From: DATHAP01 sp963762865
GTDB taxonomy: Bacteria > Actinomycetota > Actinomycetes > JACCUZ01
Assembly (NCBI GenBank): GCA_963762865.1
Contig: CAVXNC010000003.1
Location: 62,001-126,000 of the forward strand
DNA length: 64,000 bases
Reading direction: 5' to 3'
The first letter of the stretch is position 1. Each line of letters opens with the position of its first letter. Below, one piece after another: positions 16,391-24,543 of this stretch. The position numbers and the translations under genes were made by a program. The notes beneath the pieces were generated by a model that had not been told where the DNA came from, did not search any database, and saw nothing but the letters and a program-made list of their open reading frames with translations.

Positions 16391-16912
16391 TCAGTCGGCG
16401 TCGGCGAGCAGGCGGTCCTTCGCGAACGCGTAGGACACCATCCAGTGCGGCTGCACCCGCAGGTAGACGATGTCGGGGCCCCAGCTGCGCGGGCTCGAGC
16501 CGTAGTGCCCGACCAGGTGCTCCTCGATCTCCGGGAAGTCCGGGTGCGTGGCCGGGTCGATGAACTCGGCCCGCCCGTGGCAGAAGATGCCCAGGTCGTC
16601 GCCGACGATGTGCGCTGCCGACACCGCCGGCCGGGCCCGGAGGTGCCTGGCCTTCACCGCGGTCCCCGAGGTCGTGAAGACCCAACGGGCGTGCAGGAAG
16701 TGGCCGTCCTCGCCGCTGATCCGTGGCTCACCTGACGCGGTGACGGTGGACACCGCCAGCGTGCGCATCCCGGTCAGCACCGCGGCGGTCTGCGCGGCGT
16801 CCAGGGTGCGCTCCCCCTCGGTGACGATGCTGCGCAGGTGCTCGCTCGAGCCACGCAGGGATGCCGCTAGCAGGTCGTCGAGCCACCCGAGCTCGTCCGC
16901 GGTCTCGTACAT
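16391..16912 (-). CDS. pyridoxamine 5'-phosphate oxidase-like (PPOX) flavin protein
   Basis: A 173-residue protein with the split-barrel FMN-binding fold. ISGEDGHFLHARWVFTTSG and ARHLRARPAVSAAHIVG are the typical strand and phosphate-binding segments, followed by GIFCHGRAEFIDP. Members reduce F420 or FMN substrates or simply bind flavin or heme; the substrate cannot be read from sequence. It faces the DUF6458-like gene tail to tail with only 6 bases between, and is followed by the NHL-thioredoxin gene on the same strand. Confidence 0.8.
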   Translation of the reverse strand: MYETADELGWLDDLLAASLRGSSEHLRSIVTEGERTLDAAQTAAVLTGMRTLAVSTVTASGEPRISGEDGHFLHARWVFTTSGTAVKARHLRARPAVSAAHIVGDDLGIFCHGRAEFIDPATHPDFPEIEEHLVGHYGSSPRSWGPDIVYLRVQPHWMVSYAFAKDRLLADAD

Positions 16913-16960
16913 GCCGGCCAGCGTGGCACGGACCGGTGACGGACCGCGAGGCCGGCGGGA

Positions 16961-18829
16961 TCAACCGGCGAGGTGCAGCACGAGGGTCCGCGGGGCGCCC
17001 TCGACGATGCGGACCGGCACGCCCCAGTCCTGCTGGTGCACGTGGCAGGCAGGGAACTCGACGCCCTCCCCCGGCTGGTCGCACGAGGCTGCCCGGGCCG
17101 CGACGTGCACCACCCCGTCGCCGACGTGCGCGTCGAGGGTGAGCCGCCGGGTCAGGTCGGTACCACTGCCGTCGCCCTCTTTGAGCAGGCCGGGCGGCGT
17201 GGCCGAGACGACCAGCCGGGTGGCCGGGCCGTAGCGGTCGTCGAGCTTCTGGCCGGCGGGCGGGGTGAAGACCACCTCGAGGTCGACCTCGCCCGGCGCG
17301 ACCTCGGTGACCGGCCGGTGGGTGCGCTGCGCGACCCCGTCGACCACCAGGGCCTCGTCGGGCAGCCGGAGGCGGGTCAGCCGGTGGGCGGCCGACTCGA
17401 CGACGAGCAGGTCGTCGCCGTCGACAAGTGCGGCACTGGGCTCGGCCAGCCCGGTGAGCAGGGTGGAGACGCGCCTCGTGGCCGGGTCGTAGCGGCGTAC
17501 GGCGCCGTTGTAGGTGTCGCTCACCGCGACCGAGCCGTCGGGCAGGACCGTGACGCCCAGCGGGTGCTGGAGCAGCGCGTCCTCAGCGGCACCGTCGACG
17601 TGGCCGAAGTCGAAGAGCCCGCGTCCGACCGCGGTGCTGACGACACCGTCCTCGACCGCCCGCAGCGAGGACGTCTCGGAGTCGGCCAGCCACAGCCGCG
17701 GGCCGTCGGCGGCGAGCCCGGATGGCTGCGCGAACCAGGCGTCACCGAGGGGACCGTCGACCAGGCCCTCGCTGGAGGTGCCGGCCCACACGCTGATCGA
17801 CGGCGGGACCGGGTCGAAGCGCCACAGCTGGTGGATGCCGGCCATTGCGACGACGACGCCGCGCAGCACGGGTGACCAGGCGACGTCCCACGGCGACGAC
17901 AGCGGGGTCCGCGGGTCGCCCTCGACCGGCTGCGGGTCGCCCTGCATCCACTGCGCGCCCGTCCCGGCCACGGTGGTGACCTCACCGGTGTCGAGGCGGA
18001 CGCCGCGCAGGACGTGGTTGGCGGTGTCCGCGACGACGACGGCGTAGCCGACGTCACCGGCGACGTCCGGCGGGAGAAGGCAGAGGCCCTGGGGCTCGGC
18101 GAACCGGGCAGCTGTCGCGGCGCCGTCGGTGAGTCCGCGGTCCCCCGAGCCGATGCGCCGCAGCACGGTCTCGGCGTCGTCGGCGAGCTCCACGAGCGAG
18201 TGGTGACCGCTGTCGCTGACCAGCAGTGTCCCGCCCGGCAGCCGGACGGCCTTGCCCGGGAACCGCAGCTCCGTCGCCGGCGGCGGTGGGGCGACGTACG
18301 GGCCGTCACCGCGGTGGAGGGTGCCCTTGGCCTCGTGCTCGGCGACCAGGTCGGCGACAAGCCGGTCGAGGGCATGGGCGTGGCCCTCACCGGAGAGCTG
18401 CGCGACGACGTAGCCCTCCGGGTCGACCACGACGAGCGTCGGCCAGGCCCGGGCGGTGTAGGCCTGCCAGGTCGTGAGGTCGGGGTCGTCGAGGACGGGG
18501 TGATGGACCTCGTAGCGCTCGACGGCCGCGGCGAGGGCGTCCGGGTCGGCCTCGTGCTCGAACTTCGGGGAGTGCACGCCGACCGTCACCAGGACGTCGG
18601 CGTACTTCTCCTCCAGGGGGCGCAGCTCGTCGAGCACGTGCAGGCAGTTGATGCAGCAGAAGGTCCAGAAGTCGAGCAGCACGACCTTGCCGCGCAGGTC
18701 GGCGAGCGTCACCGGCCGGCCGCCGGTGTTGAGCCAGCCGCGCCCGACCAGCTCGGGGGCTCGAACGCGAGACACCCGGCGCTGACGGGTGGCTGCTGCA
18801 GGCGGTGGAGTCGGCGTCACGGCAGCCAT
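16961..18829 (-). CDS. thioredoxin-like protein with NHL repeat propeller
   Basis: A 622-residue two-domain protein. Residues about 25-165 are a TlpA-like thioredoxin domain whose redox motif is FWTFCCINCLHVL, a Cys-Cys-x-x-Cys arrangement, with cis-Pro in ARAWPTLVVVDPEG. Residues about 185-500 form NHL repeats (TVLRRIGSGDRGLTDG, FAEPQGLCLLP, ALLQHPLGVTVLPDGS). A beta-sandwich tail follows (EVAPGEVDLEVVFTPPAGQKL). There is no clear signal peptide, so it appears cytosolic. The function is unproven; the layout suggests a thiol enzyme or sensor on a protein-binding propeller. Confidence 0.88.
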   Translation of the reverse strand: MAAVTPTPPPAAATRQRRVSRVRAPELVGRGWLNTGGRPVTLADLRGKVVLLDFWTFCCINCLHVLDELRPLEEKYADVLVTVGVHSPKFEHEADPDALAAAVERYEVHHPVLDDPDLTTWQAYTARAWPTLVVVDPEGYVVAQLSGEGHAHALDRLVADLVAEHEAKGTLHRGDGPYVAPPPPATELRFPGKAVRLPGGTLLVSDSGHHSLVELADDAETVLRRIGSGDRGLTDGAATAARFAEPQGLCLLPPDVAGDVGYAVVVADTANHVLRGVRLDTGEVTTVAGTGAQWMQGDPQPVEGDPRTPLSSPWDVAWSPVLRGVVVAMAGIHQLWRFDPVPPSISVWAGTSSEGLVDGPLGDAWFAQPSGLAADGPRLWLADSETSSLRAVEDGVVSTAVGRGLFDFGHVDGAAEDALLQHPLGVTVLPDGSVAVSDTYNGAVRRYDPATRRVSTLLTGLAEPSAALVDGDDLLVVESAAHRLTRLRLPDEALVVDGVAQRTHRPVTEVAPGEVDLEVVFTPPAGQKLDDRYGPATRLVVSATPPGLLKEGDGSGTDLTRRLTLDAHVGDGVVHVAARAASCDQPGEGVEFPACHVHQQDWGVPVRIVEGAPRTLVLHLAG

Positions 18830-18864
18830 TCTCGCCTGTGGACAGAGCTGGCAGAAATTGCTAC

Positions 18865-18918
18865 TTGACCGGTACAGATGCCCGGGTTACTTTAGCGGTA
18901 CAGAACTTGAGCGGTAAA
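18865..18918 (+). promoter_or_regulatory. three operator-like repeats upstream of the LacI locus
   Basis: TTGACCGGTACA (18865-18876), TTTAGCGGTACA (18891-18902) and TTGAGCGGTAAA (18907-18918) share the pattern TTKASCGGTAMA, with start-to-start spacings of 26 and 16 bases. Their centre resembles LacI-family operators, which have a central CG between inverted half-sites. They precede the 61-residue ORF and the LacI gene, so autoregulation is the simple reading. Confidence 0.6.
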
Positions 18919-18948
18919 GAGGCCGCTCACCACCGGAAAGGACTCGTC

Positions 18949-19134
18949 ATGACCACCATCCCGATCGGCACCGTCGTCATCGCCCAGCAGGCCACCCGTG
19001 ACGAGCTGCACAGTGCTCGCCCGCACGCCCCCGTGGTGACCGGTCCACCGCGCCAGGAGCCCCGGCTGCGGCGTACCCGACTGGTGACCGCCTCCGTGCT
19101 GCACCGCGCCGCCGCCCGGGTCTCCCCCGCCTGA
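18949..19134 (+). CDS. small ORF, 61 aa, upstream of lacI-type gene
   Basis: A 61-residue basic peptide (MTTIPIGTVVIAQQATRDEL... ending RAAARVSPA) starting after CCGGAAAGGACTCGTC. Its stop overlaps the ATG of the LacI-type gene by one base (TGATG), so the two are translationally coupled. There is no membrane helix and no recognised family. It is transcribed directly after the three operator-like repeats. It could be a leader peptide or an unknown small protein. Confidence 0.6.
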   Translation: MTTIPIGTVVIAQQATRDELHSARPHAPVVTGPPRQEPRLRRTRLVTASVLHRAAARVSPA

Positions 19135-20228
19135 TGGTGCCTCCCGGGCCGAGGCTGCCTAGGGTGACCCCCGTGGGCCGCGTGACGTTGCAGACCGTTG
19201 CCGACAAGGTCGGCGTGAGCCGGATGACGGTCTCCAACGCCTTCTCCAAGCCCGACCAGCTCTCCGCACCGCTGCGCACGAAGATCCTCGACGCGGCCCA
19301 GGCGCTCGGCTACGCCGGTCCCGACCCGGCGGCCCGGGCCCTGGTCCGCGGCACGTCCGGGTCGGTCGGCGTGCTCATGACCGACTCGCTGAGCTACGCC
19401 TTCACCGACGAGGTGGCCACCGGGTTCCTCAGCGCGATCACCGAGGAGCTCGAGCCCACCGGCATGGCCCTGACGCTGCTGACCTCGACCTCGCAGGGCG
19501 ACGCGGTGCCCGCGCGCGACGTGCCCATGGACGGGGCGCTCGTCTACTCGTGCGACGGCTTCTCGGCCGCCGTCGAGTGGCTCGTGCGACGGGACCTTCC
19601 TCTGGTGTTCGTCGACCAGGCGCCGATCGACGACCGGCCCAGCGTCAACGTGGACGACCGGGCGGGAGCCCGGGCCGCCGCCCAGCACCTGCTCGACCTC
19701 GGTCACCGGCGGATCGGCATCCTGACCGGCGAGCTGGCCGAGCCGCACGGCTTCGTCGACGCGGACGAGGCGAGCGACCACTACGTCTCCCGGCAGCGGA
19801 TGCTCGGCTGGACCGACGCGCTGCGCGCCGCCGGGATCGAGCCGGTGGTCGTGCGCGAGCCGCTCTCACCGGAGGACGCCGCCTACCGAGGCGGGCGGCT
19901 GCTTCTCGAGACCGAGGACCGCCCCACCGGCATCCTGTGCTTCTCCGACGTCATGGCGCACTGGGTCGTGCGGGCCGCCGAGGACCTCGGGATCGCGGTC
20001 CCGGACGACCTCTCGGTCGTCGGTTTCGACGACAACCCGCTCGCCCGCCGCCTGCGGCCCAGCCTCACGACGGTGCGTCAGCCGATCGCCGAGAAGGGCC
20101 GGGTGGCCGCCGCCGCCCTCACGGCCGCGATCGAGGCCGGCCGGAGCGGCCGCCCCGTCGAGCCCGAGCACGTCGTGCTGCCGACCGAGCTCGTCGTCCG
20201 GGAGAGCACCGGCCCGGTGCCGGCCTGA
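19134..20228 (+). CDS. LacI-family transcriptional regulator
   Basis: A repressor of 350-364 residues. The N-terminal HTH is VTLQTVADKVGVSRMTVSNA with the LacI-type hinge (LRTKILDAAQALGYAGPDPAARALV), and a periplasmic-binding-protein-like core follows. DNLSVVGFDD-type sequence (DDLSVVGFDDNPLARRL) and SLTTVRQPI near the end are typical. The effector is likely a sugar or nucleoside, but no transport or sugar gene is adjacent. The start could be the coupled ATG at 19134 or the GTG at 19164; the latter gives a more typical N-terminus. Confidence 0.88.
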   Translation: MVPPGPRLPRVTPVGRVTLQTVADKVGVSRMTVSNAFSKPDQLSAPLRTKILDAAQALGYAGPDPAARALVRGTSGSVGVLMTDSLSYAFTDEVATGFLSAITEELEPTGMALTLLTSTSQGDAVPARDVPMDGALVYSCDGFSAAVEWLVRRDLPLVFVDQAPIDDRPSVNVDDRAGARAAAQHLLDLGHRRIGILTGELAEPHGFVDADEASDHYVSRQRMLGWTDALRAAGIEPVVVREPLSPEDAAYRGGRLLLETEDRPTGILCFSDVMAHWVVRAAEDLGIAVPDDLSVVGFDDNPLARRLRPSLTTVRQPIAEKGRVAAAALTAAIEAGRSGRPVEPEHVVLPTELVVRESTGPVPA

Positions 20229-20237
20229 CCACGGTCC

Positions 20238-20699
20238 TCAGCGGACGCGGTCCGGTCCGACCACGATCTCGGTGAGCACGTCGCGGAACTCCGCGTAGCG
20301 GTCCTCCCCGACCCGGCGCGCCCACGTGCGCTCGATCCGCCGGATGCGGGCGGTCACGGCCCGGTTCGTACGGTCGCCCAGAGCCGTCCTCGTGATGACC
20401 CGCAGGCGCCGGTCGGCCGGGTCGGCCTGGGTCTCGAGGTGCCCGCTGCCCTCGAGCTGCGTCACGAACTGCCCGGCCGCCTGCTTCGTCATCCCGAGCC
20501 GCTCCGCGAGGTCGGTCACCGTGATGCCCTGCGGCGGCACCAGGGCCAGCAGCCGGAAGTGCGACTGCCGGAGCCCGTCCCAGTCCTCGCCGGCGAAGAC
20601 CTCCCGGATCTCTGACATCAGCCGGCCCGCGAGCACGGCCACGTGGAGGTCGACATGGTCCGGCACCGGCGGCAGCAACGGAGGCTTGACGCGGGTCAT
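20238..20699 (-). CDS. MarR-family transcriptional regulator
   Basis: A 153-residue winged-helix repressor. The HTH is GITVTDLAERLGMTKQAAGQ and the wing is ADPADRRLRVITRT; flanking helices form the dimer. The gene is divergent from a phosphotransferase gene, and a 16-base inverted repeat lies between them immediately next to its own start. It probably represses both in the absence of a small ligand. Its 3' end is only 9 bases from the converging LacI gene. Confidence 0.88.
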   Translation of the reverse strand: MTRVKPPLLPPVPDHVDLHVAVLAGRLMSEIREVFAGEDWDGLRQSHFRLLALVPPQGITVTDLAERLGMTKQAAGQFVTQLEGSGHLETQADPADRRLRVITRTALGDRTNRAVTARIRRIERTWARRVGEDRYAEFRDVLTEIVVGPDRVR

Positions 20700-20711
20700 A
20701 AAGCCACCTTA

Positions 20712-20727
20712 CCTTCTTGCTAGAAGG
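20712..20727. promoter_or_regulatory. palindromic operator between marR-type and phosphotransferase genes
   Basis: CCTTCTTGCTAGAAGG (20712-20727) is a perfect 6-base inverted repeat around TGCT. It lies 12 bases from the MarR start and 38 bases from the phosphotransferase start. The surrounding sequence is visibly richer in A and T than its neighbours. Position and size fit a MarR dimer site blocking both promoters. Confidence 0.65.
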
Positions 20728-20765
20728 AAAGCAGCCTTACTACCTGTCCTGTCTCTGGGGGTTCG

Positions 20766-21917
20766 ATGTCCGACCGCTCGCTGCTCGAGGACGCGGACGT
20801 CGACGACGCCGAGCTCGCGGCCATGGTCGCGGCCCAGCTCGGCGAGGACCACGTCACTGTGGAGTCCAGTGCGGCCGTGGTGGCTGACTACGACCTCGAG
20901 GCGCTGACGACAGCCGGCCGCTACTGGGTCGACGGCACCGCCCGAACCCCGAGCGGACAGCGTGCCGACTTCAGGTTCTTCGTGAAGGTCGTGCAGTCCT
21001 GGGAGCGGTCGCCGGTCTTCCAGGAGGTCCCCGAAGAGATGCGGGCGGAGGCGCTCGCGATGATCCCCTGGCGTCGCGAGCCGGAGGTCTACGCGTCCGA
21101 CCTCGGCGACCGGCTGCCCGCCGGGCTGTCGATGCCGGCCGCCCGGCACATCCGTGACCTGGACGACCTGTCGGCCGTGCTCTGGCTGGACGCGGTCGAC
21201 GCCCGGCCGGTCACCTGGGACGCCGCACGCTTCGCCGCCGCCGCACGGCTGCTCGGGAGGCTCGCCGCGAGCCCTGCGGTCGCACCGCTCAACGAGATCG
21301 GGGCGGTCGGCAACGTTCCACGGCGCTACGCAGAAGGGCGGCTCGCCGGGCAGGTCGTGCCCGCGCTGCACGACGACGGCCTCTGGCAGCACCCGCTGCT
21401 GGCGCTGCCCTTCGGCGACCGGCTGCGCGACGACCTGCGGGCCGCGGCGGCCGCCGTGCCCGGCTACCTCGACGAGCTCGACACCGTCCCGCTGGGCACG
21501 CTGCACGGCGATGCCTGCACCCGCAACCTGCTCGTCCGCGCGGGCGCACCCGACGGCGAGTTCGTGCTCATCGACTTCGGCTTCTGGAGCCGCGGGCCGC
21601 TGGGCTTCGACCTGGGCCAGCTGCTGATCGGCGAGGTGCAGACCGGCGAGCGCCCGGCCGCCGACCTCCCCGCGATCGAGGCCGTCTGTGTACCGGCCTA
21701 CACGGCGGGGCTGGCGGAAGAGGGGTGCGACCTCGCGGAGGATGTCGTCGCCCGGTCGCACGCGCTGCTCCTGCTGCTCTTCGCCGGCCTCTCGGCGATC
21801 CCCTTCGAGCTGCTGGCGGGGCCGGTCACCGACGAGGCGATGCGAGTCGCCGGCGAGCGCGCGGCGGCAGCCCGCTTCTCCCTCGACCTGGTGGCCGACA
21901 CCAAGCCGCTGCTGTAG
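20766..21917 (+). CDS. aminoglycoside phosphotransferase-like kinase
   Basis: A 383-residue protein with the APH/choline-kinase fold. The catalytic loop is GTLHGDACTRNLLV (His-Gly-Asp...Asn) and the metal-binding loop is VLIDFGFWSRGPLG, a variant of the usual DFE/DFG Asp. The N-lobe has FRFFVKVVQSWERSP with the likely ATP-contact Lys. Such kinases act on antibiotics, sugars or choline-like substrates; resistance is not shown. Divergent control by a MarR regulator suggests induction by a small molecule. Confidence 0.82.
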   Translation: MSDRSLLEDADVDDAELAAMVAAQLGEDHVTVESSAAVVADYDLEALTTAGRYWVDGTARTPSGQRADFRFFVKVVQSWERSPVFQEVPEEMRAEALAMIPWRREPEVYASDLGDRLPAGLSMPAARHIRDLDDLSAVLWLDAVDARPVTWDAARFAAAARLLGRLAASPAVAPLNEIGAVGNVPRRYAEGRLAGQVVPALHDDGLWQHPLLALPFGDRLRDDLRAAAAAVPGYLDELDTVPLGTLHGDACTRNLLVRAGAPDGEFVLIDFGFWSRGPLGFDLGQLLIGEVQTGERPAADLPAIEAVCVPAYTAGLAEEGCDLAEDVVARSHALLLLLFAGLSAIPFELLAGPVTDEAMRVAGERAAAARFSLDLVADTKPLL

Positions 21918-21920
21918 CGC

Positions 21921-22682
21921 TCAGAGGCGCCGGTCGGCCAGCACCGGGAACGACGACCGGGTGCTGCGCACCGAGTCCAGGTCGAGGTCCACCACCAGGA
22001 CCTCCTCGCCGTCGCCGGCCTCCGCGAGCACGGCTCCCCACGGGTCGACGACCATCGAGTGCGCACCCATCGGCACCCCCGCGTGGGTGCCCGCCGTGTT
22101 GCAGGCGAGGACGTACGACTGGTTCTCGACGGCTCGGGCCTGCACGAGCAGCCGCCAGTGCGCCACCCGCTTCGCCGGCCAGGCCGCGACGAGCAGGACG
22201 ACCTCGGCACCGCCGTCGAGCAGCAACCGGAACTGCTCGGGGAAGCGCAGGTCGTAGCAGGTCGCCAGGCCGAACGTCTCGTGCACCACGGCACCGTCGC
22301 CGGCGGTCATCAGCTTGGGCTCGCCGTCACCGAAGCCGAAGAGGTGGACCTTGCGGTACGTCGTCAGGATGCTCCCGTCGGGCCCGACAAGGACCGAGGT
22401 GTTGAAGAGCCGACCCCCCTCGTCGCGCTCGACGAGGGAACCCATGTGCAAGGTCACCGCCGCGTCGCGCGCCGCGTCCCGCATCGCCTCGACCACGGGA
22501 CCGTCGATCGACTCGGCCTCGGTCTCCCAGGAGTCGTAGGAGAAGCCGCCCTGCGGCCACAGCTCGGGGAGCAGGACGAGGTCGGCGCCCCGCTGCGCAC
22601 GCACTAGTGCGGCGACCCGGTCGGTGCGGTCGGCGACGGACTCGCCGTCGCCGTAGGCGAGCTGGATGACGTGTGCGCGCAC
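21921..22682 (-). CDS. carbon-nitrogen hydrolase (nitrilase superfamily)
   Basis: A 253-residue amidase of the nitrilase fold. The Glu-Lys-Cys triad is visible in VLLPELWPQGG (Glu), TYRKVHLFGFG (Lys) and GLATCYDLRFPEQFR (Cys). The length and LRFPE motif fit the omega-amidase/deaminated-glutathione amidase branch (Nit1/Nit2 or YafV-like) more than true nitrilases. The GTG at 22682 gives a canonical N-terminus (VRAHVIQLAYGD); longer starts are possible. It ends 3 bases from the converging phosphotransferase gene. Confidence 0.88.
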   Translation of the reverse strand: MRAHVIQLAYGDGESVADRTDRVAALVRAQRGADLVLLPELWPQGGFSYDSWETEAESIDGPVVEAMRDAARDAAVTLHMGSLVERDEGGRLFNTSVLVGPDGSILTTYRKVHLFGFGDGEPKLMTAGDGAVVHETFGLATCYDLRFPEQFRLLLDGGAEVVLLVAAWPAKRVAHWRLLVQARAVENQSYVLACNTAGTHAGVPMGAHSMVVDPWGAVLAEAGDGEEVLVVDLDLDSVRSTRSSFPVLADRRL

Positions 22683-22750
22683 CCGCCCAGCCTCGCACGC
22701 CATGAGCCTCACGGGGTCGCCGGCCAGCACGCCGTGCGCACCCGCTGGGG

Positions 22751-23062
22751 TCAGCTGCGCGGATCCGTCGGCAGCCGGAGGTGGGCCACTCCGCCGGCCA
22801 GGTCCACCCGGCTACGTGGCGGGGCGCCCTCGCCCTCCTCGTCCCGCACCAGCTCCACGGTGTGCCGCTCGTCGAGCTGGGCCTGCTTCCCCGGCGAGAG
22901 TGCGGCGTGCAGCAGGTCGAAGCCGGTCGACGACACCACTCGGTCGCTGCGCCATGGCACGATCCCGCGGCCGCGCAGCCGGAGCATCGCGTAGTCGACC
23001 GCCGCCAGGGCCAGCAGCGCGAGCACCAGGCCGGGCAGGGTCAGCGCGAAGACGAGGCCCAC
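22751..23062 (-). CDS. DUF6191-like membrane-anchored protein
   Basis: A 103-residue protein with one N-terminal membrane helix (LVFALTLPGLVLALLALAAV). A short basic region with RLRGRGIVPWRSDR leads to the conserved FDLLHAALSPGKQAQLDER and an acidic stretch. I recall this pattern from the DUF6191 family of Actinobacteria. The function is unknown. It stands alone between the nitrilase gene and the ABC operon, on the same strand. Confidence 0.7.
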   Translation of the reverse strand: MGLVFALTLPGLVLALLALAAVDYAMLRLRGRGIVPWRSDRVVSSTGFDLLHAALSPGKQAQLDERHTVELVRDEEGEGAPPRSRVDLAGGVAHLRLPTDPRS

Positions 23063-23071
23063 ACCGGCACG

Positions 23072-23725
23072 CTACGCGCGGGCCGGCCCGGAACGGCCGG
23101 GATCCGACATGGCGACGCCCGCCAGCAGGACGGCTGCTGCGAGGACGGCGAGCCAGCGGAGGTGGGCGCTCTCCCAGCCTGGGCCGGGCGGCACGACGAT
23201 CGCGGCCCATCTCGGGAGCTGCGGCAGAACGAGTCCCAGCGCGACGACCACGGGTGCGGTGAGTGCGCCCGGGTCGGTGACGTCCCGCCAGCGGCACAGC
23301 GACAGGGCCAGGGCCGTCGACGAGGCGCCGAGCGCGAGCGCCTCGAGAGTGAGACCGCCGACCGGGACGTCTGCTCCCGGACGGGACACGACCCAGCAGG
23401 CCACGGCCCACACCAAGGACGCCGGCAGGACCACAAGGAGCAGCGGACCGGCGGTGCGCGACGACAGCGGTGTCGGGGACGCAGCGAGCGTGGCCCGCGA
23501 GCCGTCGTCGAGCCCGAAGGGCAGGGCGGCGGCCAGCATCAGGGCCAGGCCGCGCAGCAGCCAGATGGCCACGGTCGCGTCCTCGAGGTCGCCCCACTGC
23601 CACCAGAGCAGGAGTGCGGTGAGCCCGGCGACCACCAGCACCGGCTGCCAGCGGACCGCCCGCACGAGCGGCTCGGCGGCGGCCCGCAGCTGTCGGCCGC
23701 GCACCCCCGCGAGGGCCGGGCTCAC
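23072..23725 (-). CDS. membrane subunit, last gene of sigma-ABC operon
   Basis: A 217-residue hydrophobic protein with about six helices, including PVLVVAGLTALLLWW, LLLVVLPASLVWAVACWVV and LRWLAVLAAAVLLAGVAM. It looks like an ABC-2-type or accessory membrane component but has no motif that proves it. Its GTG start sits inside the stop of the preceding membrane gene (GTGA overlap), making it the fifth gene of a translationally coupled set beginning with the ECF sigma factor. Confidence 0.75.
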   Translation of the reverse strand: MSPALAGVRGRQLRAAAEPLVRAVRWQPVLVVAGLTALLLWWQWGDLEDATVAIWLLRGLALMLAAALPFGLDDGSRATLAASPTPLSSRTAGPLLLVVLPASLVWAVACWVVSRPGADVPVGGLTLEALALGASSTALALSLCRWRDVTDPGALTAPVVVALGLVLPQLPRWAAIVVPPGPGWESAHLRWLAVLAAAVLLAGVAMSDPGRSGPARA

Positions 23726-24543
23726 AGCTGCAGTGCGCCGGCGACGAGCGCGACCGCCGCGCAGACCCCGCCGCCCACGAAGGGCAGCCACCGCCGGGTG
23801 GCGTCCCGGAGCAGCGCGCCGCACGCGGCCAGCCCCACCAGGGCGACCAGGTAGACCAGGTGCCAGCCCGGCGAGCCCGGGTTCATCGCCGGGACCGCGT
23901 CGGTGCCGGTCCACACGGCGAAGTCGACGTAGAGCCCCAGGTAGGGGTAGTGGTCGTTGGTCCAGACGTTGGCGGCGACCAGGCCGACCATCACGACGAG
24001 CGGGGCACCCGGCCACGGCAGCAGCCGGGCCACGGCCACGCCGAGCACCGCCGCACCAAGGACCGCGACCGGGACGGTGGCGACGTGCGCCCAGCGCAGA
24101 GCCGGCCCGACCTGACCGGGCCCGCTGACGGCGATGAGCAGCAGGTCCAGGACGAGCGCTGCGGCGGCGGCCGCGACTCCGGAGAGCAGCAGCGCCGACG
24201 TCCGCCGCAGGGGAGGCATCGGCAGCGCGGGCGTCCAGTCGTCGGCCCCGCTGCGACGCTCCGAGGTAGCGACCAGGTTCGAGGCGAAGAAGGTGGACGG
24301 ACCGGCGAGGAAGATGAGCAGCCCGGTCGCCGCCGAGTAGCGCTCGTACGGGGTGTCCGGAAGAGCGAACCCGACCCCGGCGAGCAGCCAGCCGAGGCTG
24401 AGGAGCATGGCAGGGTGCCGCAGGATCCGTCGGGACTGCACGCGCGCCAGGTCGATGACGTTCTCGAGGCTGCTGGCTGTCGACAGCCTCGCCCGCGGCC
24501 CGGCCTCGGGTCGCGCGCCGAGCACGTCGTGCGCCGTGCTCAC
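23722..24543 (-). CDS. ABC transporter membrane subunit
   Basis: A 273-residue membrane protein with about six helices (MLLSLGWLLAGVGFALP, ATGLLIFLAGPSTFFAS, ALLLSGVAAAAAALVLDLLL, VAVLGAAVLGVAVARLL, LVYLVALVGLAACGALL). An N-terminal amphipathic stretch (ENVIDLARVQSRRILRHP) is typical of ABC-2-type permeases. It overlaps the ATPase gene by GTGA and the next membrane gene in the same way. Together they probably form an exporter; the substrate is unknown. Confidence 0.8.
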   Translation of the reverse strand: MSTAHDVLGARPEAGPRARLSTASSLENVIDLARVQSRRILRHPAMLLSLGWLLAGVGFALPDTPYERYSAATGLLIFLAGPSTFFASNLVATSERRSGADDWTPALPMPPLRRTSALLLSGVAAAAAALVLDLLLIAVSGPGQVGPALRWAHVATVPVAVLGAAVLGVAVARLLPWPGAPLVVMVGLVAANVWTNDHYPYLGLYVDFAVWTGTDAVPAMNPGSPGWHLVYLVALVGLAACGALLRDATRRWLPFVGGGVCAAVALVAGALQL

